NCBI GenBank assembly: GCA_002256385.1
Contig: NKJD01000014.1
Span: 1-64,000 of the forward strand
Source: Flavobacterium sp. BFFFF2
Lineage (GTDB): Bacteria; Bacteroidota; Bacteroidia; Flavobacteriales; Flavobacteriaceae
Direction of reading: 5' to 3'
Length of the DNA: 64,000 bases
Below are positions 41,710-50,089 of the stretch, in pieces. The translations under genes were made by a program, and so were the position numbers. The notes below the pieces were generated by a model that did no database searches, was not told the DNA's origin, and saw only the letters and a list, made by a program, of their open reading frames with translations. Numbering within the stretch: the stretch's first letter is position 1; every line of letters starts with the position of its first letter.

Positions 41710-42231
41710 TTATGATTGAATTTTTAACAAAGGTAAATAAGTAAACAATTCCTTTACAAAAGTTTCGGGTTTTTGAATGGAAGTGCCAATCATCAGATGA
41801 TTTAACCGATGATCAGTTGAAGAAAGTCCTACTTTTAAGCCCGCTTTGGTGTCATGAGAAGCCAAGCAGAGCAGGGGAGCGCCCTCTTCAAAAAAGTTGA
41901 TCAGCAGATCGTAGTTTGGTTTTGCCCAACTTAAAAAATGGCCAGGTAGCCAAGCCCCTTGCCAATTCATTTCCCAATTTCCAAAAAAAGTGGGTGGCAA
42001 TGGGGCTTTTCGGTCTTTTTTTGATTTATAAATCAAGAAATGAACGTCTGTTGCTAAAATGCCATTTTTGATGAGTGATTGCAGTAGTTGGTCAAAATAA
42101 GGTGCCGATGTTTCATTTAACAACACCGCAACCTTACTAATTTGGCCATTATATTGCAATGCCAAAGGTTGATCGAGTTTGTTTTCGAAACGTTTTTTTA
42201 ACACAAAATGCTTGATAGCATCTAAAAACAT
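41710..42231 (-). CDS. DUF6913 family protein
   Basis: 173 aa. Matches the pattern of the small uncharacterised flavobacterial proteins next to dapA (FFGNWEMNWQG; PNYDLLINFFEEGAPLLCLASHDTKAGLKVG; HLMIGTS). No signal peptide, no membrane helix. Role unknown. A TACTTTTG box on the minus strand at 42258-42251 may drive it together with dapA. Confidence 0.75.
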   Translation of the reverse strand: MFLDAIKHFVLKKRFENKLDQPLALQYNGQISKVAVLLNETSAPYFDQLLQSLIKNGILATDVHFLIYKSKKDRKAPLPPTFFGNWEMNWQGAWLPGHFLSWAKPNYDLLINFFEEGAPLLCLASHDTKAGLKVGLSSTDHRLNHLMIGTSIQKPETFVKELFTYLPLLKIQS

Positions 42232-42309
42232 ACTACTTTTACTTTTTGTACAAAAGTATCAAATTTCATGAGGCCAACCCCCATTCTTTTAAAAAACGCA
42301 ATCGATTTC

Positions 42310-43056
42310 ATGCGTCTTTTGTTTCTTTCTTTTTTTCTGCTCTTTATTGCTTCTTGCGGGCATCAAAATTATGAACTGCGCAGAGCCCAAGCCAAAGAAG
42401 TTAAAATTACGGCTCAATTGGCCACCGACTCTGTCATTGACAGATATATCGCCCCGTATCGCAAAACCTTAGATGACCAATTGAATCAGACATTGTCAAA
42501 TGCACCCAAAACCATCGATAAATCGGGCGAATGGCAAACCCCCATGGGGAACCTACTTGCCGATGTGACCATGGAACGAGGCAATCCTATTTTTCTGCAA
42601 TTGAAAGGCATGCGCATTGATGGCTGTTTGCTGAATCATGGTGGCATTCGTACCATTATTCCGCAAGGTACGCTGACCGCGCGCAATGCTTATGAAGTGA
42701 TGCCTTTTGAGAATAGCGCCGTAGTGATTGAATTAGATGGCGCAGCAATATTAACGCTTTGTCAGTATATTTTAGATGAAAAAAAACCACATCCTTTGGC
42801 GGGCGTTCAATTTAAAATAACTGCCGATGGCAAAGCTGCTGATGTAAGCATTCAAGGGAAACCAATCGATTTATCAAAACATTATTTTATTGTAACTTCC
42901 GATTATTTGGCCAATGGAGGCGATGCGATGTTGTTTTTTAAAAAGGGTTTTTCCAGAATAGATCTCAACTACAAATTGCGTGACATGCTCATCGATTATT
43001 TTAAAAATCATCCGTCAGTTGAAGCCGCAACGGATGTTAGAATTATAAAAAATTAA
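42310..43056 (+). CDS. Lipoprotein with 5'-nucleotidase C-terminal domain
   Basis: 248 aa from ATG 42310, which gives MRLLFLSFFLLFIASC with the lipobox cysteine at residue 16; the upstream in-frame ATG at 42268 would place charged sequence before the signal. It has the substrate-specificity domain of UshA-type nucleotidases: GNLLADVT near 80, LLNHGGIRTIIPQGTLT near 110, FENSAVVIELDG near 140, SDYLANGGDAM near 205. The catalytic metallophosphatase domain is the next gene, 3 bp downstream, so the enzyme is split over two polypeptides. Confidence 0.9.
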   Translation: MRLLFLSFFLLFIASCGHQNYELRRAQAKEVKITAQLATDSVIDRYIAPYRKTLDDQLNQTLSNAPKTIDKSGEWQTPMGNLLADVTMERGNPIFLQLKGMRIDGCLLNHGGIRTIIPQGTLTARNAYEVMPFENSAVVIELDGAAILTLCQYILDEKKPHPLAGVQFKITADGKAADVSIQGKPIDLSKHYFIVTSDYLANGGDAMLFFKKGFSRIDLNYKLRDMLIDYFKNHPSVEAATDVRIIKN

Positions 43057-43059
43057 ACC

Positions 43060-43980
43060 ATGAATAGACGTTCGTTTGTAAAAAATACCTTTTTAACAAC
43101 TGCGGCAGCTGCTGCCTTTGCCGATTTGTCTTTAAGTAGTTTTCAACACACCGAAGACGAATTGTGGTTAACCATACTTCACACCAATGATGTGCACAGT
43201 TACATTGATCCTTTTCCGGCCAATCATCCGAAAAACCCAAATATGGGTGGGGTGGCACGGCGAGCCGCGCTCATTGAAAGTGTTCGCAAAGAAAACCCCA
43301 ACACCTTATTAGTGGATTCTGGCGATATTTTTCAAGGCACGCCTTATTTTAATTATTTTGGGGGAGAATTGGAATTTAAGCTCATGTCCATGATGGGTTA
43401 CGAATTAGCCACCTTAGGCAACCATGATTTTGACAATGGCATAGATGGTCTATTGCGTCAAATGCCTCATGCGAAGTTTGATTTTGTAAGTGCCAATTAT
43501 GATTTTAAAAATACACCGCTCGATGGCCATGTTAAGCCATATAAAATCATCCAAAAAGCAGGTCTTAAAATAGGGATATTCGGATTAGGTGTTGCTTTGG
43601 ACGGATTGGTTGACAAGAAGAATTCTTTAGAAACCGTTTATTTAGACCCCATTGAAATGAGTCAAGAAATGGTCAAGCAACTGCAGCGGGCGCATTGCGA
43701 TTTAATAATTTGCCTGTCACATATTGGCTATAAATACAAAGATGATCCAAACAGGGTGTGCGATTTGAGTTTGGCCGCCCAAACCCAAGGAATAGATTTT
43801 ATTTTAGGTGGTCATACACATACTTTTTTAGATAAGCCAACAGTTGTCAAAAATATAGTTGGGCAAGACGTGGTCGTTAACCAGGCGGGTTGTTATGGCC
43901 TACAATTAGGCCGAATTGATGTCTATTTTGACCGATTTGGAAACAGCCAAAAAGCCGTTCGAACGATTCAAGTAAGTTAA
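43060..43980 (+). CDS. Tat-exported metallophosphatase (5'-nucleotidase N-terminal domain)
   Basis: 306 aa. Twin-arginine signal MNRRSFVKNTFLTTAAAAAF. Metal ligands of the calcineurin-like fold: LHTNDVHSY near 43, DSGDIFQGTP near 88, TLGNHDFDNG near 124, LSHIGYK near 220, GGHTHTFLD near 255. Works with the preceding C-terminal-domain lipoprotein to release nucleosides and phosphate outside the inner membrane. Confidence 0.93.
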   Translation: MNRRSFVKNTFLTTAAAAAFADLSLSSFQHTEDELWLTILHTNDVHSYIDPFPANHPKNPNMGGVARRAALIESVRKENPNTLLVDSGDIFQGTPYFNYFGGELEFKLMSMMGYELATLGNHDFDNGIDGLLRQMPHAKFDFVSANYDFKNTPLDGHVKPYKIIQKAGLKIGIFGLGVALDGLVDKKNSLETVYLDPIEMSQEMVKQLQRAHCDLIICLSHIGYKYKDDPNRVCDLSLAAQTQGIDFILGGHTHTFLDKPTVVKNIVGQDVVVNQAGCYGLQLGRIDVYFDRFGNSQKAVRTIQVS

Positions 43981-45225
43981 ATGGCACGTGTTTTATTTAC
44001 TAATATTCGCGAACTGGTACAAGTGCGTGAGCCACATGTGCCACTGTTAAAAGGGTCAGAAATGGCTGTTTTACCCATCATAAAAGATGCTTATTTGATT
44101 ATTGAAAATGAATCGATCACCGATTTTGGTTCAATGTCTGAACTCGCCGAAGCCATTGATTGCGATGAAGTCCATGATTTAAGCGGGCGTTTGGTTTTGC
44201 CGTCATGGTGCGATAGCCACACCCATTTGGTATACGCAGGCAACCGATCCGGTGAATTTGTTGACCGCATTCGCGGGTTAAGTTATGAGGAAATTGCTGC
44301 CAAGGGTGGAGGTATCTTGAATTCGGCCGATTTATTAAATCGTACTTCCGAAGATGATTTGTACCACCAATCCAAACTTCGACTCGAAGAACTCATTCGC
44401 CTTGGCACGGGCGCCATTGAAATTAAATCAGGTTATGGCCTCACCGTTGAGGGGGAGCTTAAAATGTTGCGTGTTATTCAAAAATTGAAGACACATTATC
44501 CGGTCGCCATTAAAGCCACTTTTTTGGGCGCGCACGCTTATCCGGCCATTTTCAAAAACAATAAAGAGGCCTATTTGGATTTGGTTGTCGACCAGATGCT
44601 GCCAGAAATAGCTGCAGAAGGGCTCGCTGACTATGTTGATGCTTTTTTAGAATCTGGTTATTTTTCGGTTGAAGACACTGAACGGTTGATGGTTGCAGCA
44701 AAAAGAGTGGGTTTATTGGCTAAAATACACGTCAATCAGTTTACCATTTCGGGCGGAATAAAAACTTGTGTACAACATGGTGCCATTTCCGTTGATCATT
44801 TAGAGGTGTTAGATGACAACGATATTGCCGCTTTGCAACAAGGTACCACCATTCCGGTTGCTTTGCCTGGCTGTTCATTTTTTATTCAGATTCCATACAC
44901 ACCTGGCCGAAAATTAATCGAAGCAGGTTTGCCTTTGGCTTTAGCTTCCGATTATAATCCAGGAACTTGCCCAACAGGTAACATGCATTTTATTGTTGCC
45001 ACGGCGTGTATTCAAATGAAACTTACGCCCGAAGAAGCGATTAATGCGGCCACACTAAATGGTGCTTATGCCATGGGGTTATCAAACAAATATGGTAGCA
45101 TTACGAAAGGCAAAATAGCCAATTTAATCATTACAAAACCTTTGCAGTCATATCATGAAATTCCTTATGCCTTTGCTACTAATTTTATAGATGAGGTTTA
45201 CGTGAATGGAGAGAAGTGGGGTTAA
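43981..45225 (+). CDS. hutI: Imidazolonepropionase
   Basis: Hydrolyses 4-imidazolone-5-propionate in histidine degradation. 414 aa amidohydrolase: CDSHTHLVYAGNR near 78 (HxH metal ligands), KSGYGL near 147, KIHVNQFT near 245, DHLEVLDD near 268, SDYNPGTCPTGNM near 320. The ATG follows the previous stop directly. No other hut gene is in the window. Confidence 0.96.
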   Translation: MARVLFTNIRELVQVREPHVPLLKGSEMAVLPIIKDAYLIIENESITDFGSMSELAEAIDCDEVHDLSGRLVLPSWCDSHTHLVYAGNRSGEFVDRIRGLSYEEIAAKGGGILNSADLLNRTSEDDLYHQSKLRLEELIRLGTGAIEIKSGYGLTVEGELKMLRVIQKLKTHYPVAIKATFLGAHAYPAIFKNNKEAYLDLVVDQMLPEIAAEGLADYVDAFLESGYFSVEDTERLMVAAKRVGLLAKIHVNQFTISGGIKTCVQHGAISVDHLEVLDDNDIAALQQGTTIPVALPGCSFFIQIPYTPGRKLIEAGLPLALASDYNPGTCPTGNMHFIVATACIQMKLTPEEAINAATLNGAYAMGLSNKYGSITKGKIANLIITKPLQSYHEIPYAFATNFIDEVYVNGEKWG

Positions 45226-45527
45226 ATAGTGGGTAGCATGATTGTACATTTAATGTTACACCGATTGACCAATATTGCATTCCTTTGTTGTTTATTATTT
45301 TTAATTGAGCAATGAAGGGTATTCATTTTTTTATTTTTTAAATTGCTGTAAATCAATCATGAATTTTTTTTAATCAATTATCAGTTTACTGCGTTACTGA
45401 AATTTTGTTCATAAATTTTACGCTTTCGTTTCCTTTTCCAGATCAACCTTTGACGTGGTTTAAACTTTTTTGATTACATCCATTTGATAAAAGTTTAAAT
45501 CACTTCTGTTAAAAAAATACTACTTTT
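45226..45527. other. Intergenic region before the LacI-type gene
   Basis: About 300 bp of AT-rich DNA. Nothing gene-like. Only the GTTTAAAC hairpin at 45456-45507 and the promoter box at 45528 stand out. Confidence 0.5.
45456..45507. repeat. Short copy of the GTTTAAAC inverted repeat
   Basis: GTGGTTTAAACTTTTTTGAT pairs with AAAAGTTTAAATCACTTC, separated by about 14 nt. The arms match the termini of the 22418-22584 element, so this is probably a deletion derivative with only the ends left. Confidence 0.65.
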
Positions 45528-45535
45528 GACTTTTT
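45528..45535 (+). promoter_or_regulatory. -7 box of the LacI-type regulator gene
   Basis: TACTTTTG matches TAnnTTTG; transcription would begin shortly before the helix-turn-helix coding region. Confidence 0.5.
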
Positions 45536-45563
45536 TATTCACTAATTTAAATAATCAGATATC

Positions 45564-46580
45564 ATAACAATTAAAAAAATAGCAGCATTGGCAGGGGTAT
45601 CTACTGGTACCGTTGATCGAATCATTCACAGCCGAGGTCAGGTTTCGCAAGAAAACATTGACAAGGTAAATGCTATTATTAAGTCAAGTGGGTACAAAAA
45701 AAACATCTTTGCTAGTAATTTGGCATTTAAAAAGAAGTTTAAATTTGGGGTGTTCATACCAAAAGCCTCTGGCCTCGATTATTGGGAAATGCCTATCAAA
45801 GGCATTCATAAAGCGGAAACAGAACTCTTGAATTATGGGGTTCAATTGGTGTATTTTTACTATCCATTTACATTAGAAGGATTTCAAAAAGCTGCTCAAA
45901 CTGTGCTAGATGCAGACATAGACGGCTTGTTATTTGCCCCTATATTTTTTGAATCTTCCAAATTATTTTTGACCAATTGCCAACAAAAAGGATGGCCAGT
46001 AATTATGATCGATTCTCAGTTAGAGGGATTCAATCAGGCTTATATTGGACAAAATGCATTCCAAAGTGGATTTTTAGCAGGAAAATTAGCGTCTATTGGG
46101 TTGGCGCCCAGTAGCAAAATTATGATTGTAAAAATTGCACGTGATATTGATAGTACATCTACTTTTCAACAAAGAACCAGAGGGTTTTACGATTACTTTT
46201 CACAATTAAAGAATGCGAACCAGTTTGAATTAATTGAAACCATTATTAGGGATGAAGATAATGCATTTAACATCAGCGAATTCAGTGATGTTAGTTCCTT
46301 ATTTGTTCCCAATTCCAGGGCTTATTTGGTAGCAGAAGCCATTCAAAAATCGGGTAATTTACCCATTCGATTGGTAGGATTTGATTTATTACCTCAAAAT
46401 TTAGCCTATCTGAAATCAGGCAATATTGACTTTTTAATTAATCAAAAACCAGAGGAACAAGGATACCAAGGCATACAATATCTTTATAAGACTGTAGTGC
46501 TCAAAGAGTCGGTTACTTCGTTACAATTTATGCCGTTAGATATTATAGTAAGCGAGAATTGTGCCTTCACACAATTCTAA
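45564..46580 (+). CDS. LacI-family transcriptional regulator with non-standard start
   Basis: The frame TIKKIAALAGVSTGTVDRII is a full LacI helix-turn-helix, followed by a periplasmic-binding-protein-like sensor domain (KFGVFIPKASGLDYWEMPI, VIMIDSQLEGFNQAYIGQNA, RLVGFDLLP). But there is no ATG, GTG or TTG before the first helix: the first usual start is TTG 45588, which would cut the helix-turn-helix. In frame, between the stop at 45552 and that point, only ATC 45561, ATA 45564 and ATT 45570 are AUG-like; 45564 is given as the start (338 aa). Next to the uronate genes, with three matching palindromes nearby, it is the probable regulator of the locus. Confidence 0.8.
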   Translation: MTIKKIAALAGVSTGTVDRIIHSRGQVSQENIDKVNAIIKSSGYKKNIFASNLAFKKKFKFGVFIPKASGLDYWEMPIKGIHKAETELLNYGVQLVYFYYPFTLEGFQKAAQTVLDADIDGLLFAPIFFESSKLFLTNCQQKGWPVIMIDSQLEGFNQAYIGQNAFQSGFLAGKLASIGLAPSSKIMIVKIARDIDSTSTFQQRTRGFYDYFSQLKNANQFELIETIIRDEDNAFNISEFSDVSSLFVPNSRAYLVAEAIQKSGNLPIRLVGFDLLPQNLAYLKSGNIDFLINQKPEEQGYQGIQYLYKTVVLKESVTSLQFMPLDIIVSENCAFTQF

Positions 46581-46819
46581 ATTTATTTTTACCTTTTCCT
46601 TCTAGGTATATTTTACTTTTTTCCTTTTTGATGTACCAACCTTTTGCAAAAGGCTATCCATGTCTTTTTTCCTAATATATTCAATGTAGGCATTGTCCTA
46701 ATGCTTGCTTGTTGAATTAGATTTTTGAAGGATGTGTAATTATATTTCTAATTAATTTTTGGTAATTTATTTTTTTGCAACATTTTTTAAATTTTTCTTG
46801 ATCGATATCGTTTTCTTAG
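46581..46819. other. Intergenic region upstream of the secreted-protein promoter
   Basis: About 240 bp, AT-rich. No terminator is obvious directly after 46580 and no other feature is seen. Confidence 0.4.
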
Positions 46820-46848
46820 TATATTTGTCGTGCCGTGTTCGTACACGG
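46820..46848 (+). promoter_or_regulatory. Promoter and LacI-type operator upstream of the 1002-aa T9SS protein
   Basis: -7 box TATATTTG at 46820-46827, then the palindrome CCGTGTTCGTACACGG (46833-46848, central CG at 46840) where the transcript would start. LacI-family operators normally have a central CG. The leader to the ATG at 46980 is about 145 nt. Confidence 0.7.
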
Positions 46849-46979
46849 TGTTTTTATTTGCTATTTAAAAATTAATTAATACAACGTATAGCATTACCAA
46901 TAATTAGTGTATGAGATTTGCACGGTGTGTATCTGAAAACTGATGATTTTAAAATTTAAAAATTAAAAATAATCCAAAT

Positions 46980-49900
46980 ATGAAAACAAAATTACTACTA
47001 ACAATTACCAACAAATGTTTGATTGCAATTTCGTTTTTTGCATTCATCCTCATCAATGCAACAGGTGCATTTGCGCAAGTCACTGTTTTTTCTGATGATT
47101 TTAATAGGTCAAATACTTCTCCTACAATCCCGTCAGGAGGTACACCAAGTGTATCTTACACCTCTACCACCTCTGGTCCCAACGCCACCATCACTTTGTT
47201 GGCATCGGATGCGGTTGATTTCAGAATTAAAATGACTAATGGTGGTGCATCAACTTCTACTACGCCAGCAGCATCTGGAAAAGACATCATCATGAGTTCG
47301 CTTGCTGGAATTCCTGGTTACAACCCAATTTTAAATTCAAATACAGGTTTGGTAACATGGGCATTTAATATGAAACACAACAAGCAATCGGGGTCAACTT
47401 TGTCTGGTTTTGATGTAGATAAATATGGAGTAGCTACCATTTTGACTTGTAACAATTCCAATCCATTGGCAACAAGCGCAAATGGTTTTGCAGTAGTAAT
47501 GGGTGGCATCAATACCATGAATACGTACGATTTGGTATATTTTTCAGGTGGTTTAGCGGCTTCTGCGAATTTGACTACCATTATTCAGGGAATTTCCTTA
47601 ACGTCATTTAAAGATATTGTTAGCATTAAAGTAACTTACAACCCAGCAACTGGAAAATGGAACATGTTCCAAAAAGATGAAGGTAGTATTTCTACGACCA
47701 CGGCTTTTCCAGATCCTTATTCTATTGCAGTAGCTGGAATAGGTGAAGTTTCAACACCAACAAATGCAGCAAGTGCCGTTACGGCTTCTGCGGCAAATTT
47801 TGGTTTCTTATTTAATCACAAAACGGAAGGTAGCAATTCATTTTACGCCGACAATTTTAAAGTAGTAGTAGGTGCCATTTCTTTATCCAATTTCTATTTA
47901 GAATCTAATGCTGACTGTACCGATCTTTCAAAATGGTGGAGTGCTGCAAATGGTACGGGCTCACATCCAATTAACTTTACCAATGACGGTCAAATTTTTA
48001 ATATTTTTAATGCGGGTGCCAGTATTTCAACTGATTGGAATTTGAGTGGCGCAGGTAGTGTAGTTAATTTGGGTGATGGCACGGCAGCAAACAGCATGTT
48101 AATTGGTGTTAGTGGTGCATTAATTGGTAAAATTAACGTAAGTACCAATGCTACGTTGCGTATTGAAAATTTAATCGTGCCATCTTTAAATATTATTCAA
48201 AATGGTTCAACGGTAGAATTTGCTGGGGCTGATACACAAGGGGTGCCAAGCGCCACTTATGGCAACCTTTCTATTTATACAATAGGTAATGGTGCAACGG
48301 CACAAGGAAGTGTAACCGTTAATGGAAACCTACATATTGAAACGGGAGCTATTTTCTCGATGAGTACCTATAAATTGTTAGGTATTAATTCAATGTCGGG
48401 TGCTGGTTCACTAAAAACCAAATACTCTTTTACAGATGCATTACCTGCGGGTAATACTTGGCCTTTTGATGTGTACTACAATTATACAAGTAACAATACA
48501 ACGCAAACTGTTGCGTTGGGAAGCTATAATAACCTTGATTTAACAGGTGGACCACGCAAATTACCCAATGATTTTAGTGTATCTGGCGTATATAACCCTG
48601 GTGTAGATCCATTAACTGTTGCTAATACTATCGATTTTAATGGTACAGCTTCTCAGATTGTTCCAGCTGCTCAATATTTTAACATTGTGGTTAGTAATCC
48701 AGTAGGTGCCGTAGCTAACGGTGTCGTTTTAGTGGGAGGTGACATTACGGGTAATAACCGTTTTGATGCGAGTGCTGCGACCATTAAATACAACAGCGCG
48801 GCTTCAAATCAATTAATTTCTGCCAACAGCTTTGCAAATAATATGGTTAAAAATTTAATCATCAATAATACATTTGGCGTTGCGCTGCAATCAGATGTAA
48901 AAGTATCTGGTTTGCTTACTTTGCAAGCTGGTGCTTTGACAACATCTCCATCAGTGTTAACTTTGGTTTCAAATTCAAATGGCACAGCAGCCGTTGAAGG
49001 AGTTGACGGCACTGTTTATACTGGATCTATAATTGGTTCTGTTAAAGTGGAACGTTTCTTAAATTCTGCTCAACGTGGCTGGAATTTATTTGGAAGCCCA
49101 ATTTTAGATCCAATTACATTTGCCAATCTATCCGCTCAAAGTACTACACCATTTGATATTACTTATACAAATCCATCATCAAAAAGATTAAACAATACTA
49201 CTTGGAGTCCTGTAACTACTGATACTGAAACATGGTCATTTGATAGTGGAATTGCTTTATTTAATCGAGGTGTGGCTGGTGAAGGATTTCAAGGAAATTA
49301 CACAAATGGAGGTCCTTCAAATGTTACCGTTTCTCTTTCTGGTGGGTTAAATCTTGCTCAACAATCTATAACTACTACTTCTGGTCAGTTTTATTTAGTA
49401 GCCAACCCGTTTGCAGCACCAATTAGTTTATCAGCTGTTATGCAATCATCAACAGGTTTAGATGGGGCCGTTTATATTTACGATCCAACTGCCAATAGCC
49501 CAATTAATTTGCAAACTATGGCTGGTGGATTTATGACAGCGATGCCTTCAGGTGCTCCGGGTGACCCAACAGATGTGGTAATTCCATCATTAGGTGCATT
49601 TATAGTTAAAGCTACTTCTAGTGGTTCAGTGAACGTTCCTGTAGCTTCTATTTACACTGGGTTGATTACTCCAAATACATCATTAACTGTTAGTACCATT
49701 CCAGCAGCAATTGGCCAAGATCCCGATGCGCAATTTATGGATGTGTCAACTTTTGGTTCAAAAAAATACCGTGTGTTCCCTAATCCAACTGCTGGTCTAG
49801 TTAATTTTGAAAGTACTTCTGACATCCAGTATGTTGAAGTGGTAAATATGTTAGGTCAAATTATTGCTACAAATAAACCACAGTCTACAAGTAGTCAAAT

Positions 49901-49988
49901 TGATACGACGAGTTGGTTAAGTGGCACCTATTTAGTAAAATTAGTTTCTGAGGAAGGTACAGAAAGTGTAAAACTTATTAAAAAGTAG
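46980..49988 (+). CDS. Large secreted protein with T9SS sorting domain
   Basis: 1002 aa. Signal peptide to about residue 33 (ISFFAFILINATGAFAQ). Residues about 34-300 are beta-rich and carry a concanavalin-like pattern (FSDDFNRSN at the start, NSFYADNFKVVVG at the end). From about 303 a beta-solenoid-like module opens with LSKWWSAANGTGSHPINFT; a related module occurs in the 1639-aa protein. The C-terminal 75 residues (from KKYRVFPNPTAG) are a type A T9SS sorting domain ending in ESVKLIKK. No catalytic motif is recognised; cell-surface binding or adhesion is most likely. Operator and promoter upstream link it to the uronate regulon. Confidence 0.85.
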   Translation: MKTKLLLTITNKCLIAISFFAFILINATGAFAQVTVFSDDFNRSNTSPTIPSGGTPSVSYTSTTSGPNATITLLASDAVDFRIKMTNGGASTSTTPAASGKDIIMSSLAGIPGYNPILNSNTGLVTWAFNMKHNKQSGSTLSGFDVDKYGVATILTCNNSNPLATSANGFAVVMGGINTMNTYDLVYFSGGLAASANLTTIIQGISLTSFKDIVSIKVTYNPATGKWNMFQKDEGSISTTTAFPDPYSIAVAGIGEVSTPTNAASAVTASAANFGFLFNHKTEGSNSFYADNFKVVVGAISLSNFYLESNADCTDLSKWWSAANGTGSHPINFTNDGQIFNIFNAGASISTDWNLSGAGSVVNLGDGTAANSMLIGVSGALIGKINVSTNATLRIENLIVPSLNIIQNGSTVEFAGADTQGVPSATYGNLSIYTIGNGATAQGSVTVNGNLHIETGAIFSMSTYKLLGINSMSGAGSLKTKYSFTDALPAGNTWPFDVYYNYTSNNTTQTVALGSYNNLDLTGGPRKLPNDFSVSGVYNPGVDPLTVANTIDFNGTASQIVPAAQYFNIVVSNPVGAVANGVVLVGGDITGNNRFDASAATIKYNSAASNQLISANSFANNMVKNLIINNTFGVALQSDVKVSGLLTLQAGALTTSPSVLTLVSNSNGTAAVEGVDGTVYTGSIIGSVKVERFLNSAQRGWNLFGSPILDPITFANLSAQSTTPFDITYTNPSSKRLNNTTWSPVTTDTETWSFDSGIALFNRGVAGEGFQGNYTNGGPSNVTVSLSGGLNLAQQSITTTSGQFYLVANPFAAPISLSAVMQSSTGLDGAVYIYDPTANSPINLQTMAGGFMTAMPSGAPGDPTDVVIPSLGAFIVKATSSGSVNVPVASIYTGLITPNTSLTVSTIPAAIGQDPDAQFMDVSTFGSKKYRVFPNPTAGLVNFESTSDIQYVEVVNMLGQIIATNKPQSTSSQIDTTSWLSGTYLVKLVSEEGTESVKLIKK

Positions 49989-50033
49989 TTTTTTAGTTAA
50001 TTAAAGTAGTTTTTCTTTGTTTGTTTAGTTATG

Positions 50034-50066
50034 ACCTTAGGTGCTTTTGGCACCTAAGGTTTATTT
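50034..50066 (+). terminator. Strong terminator after the 1002-aa gene
   Basis: 11-bp perfect stem ACCTTAGGTGC/GCACCTAAGGT with a five-base loop and a T-rich tail. It shows that the upstream in-frame ATG at 50021 of the next gene cannot be the start. Confidence 0.85.
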
Positions 50067-50089
50067 TAATTTTAAATTTTTCTTACTAC

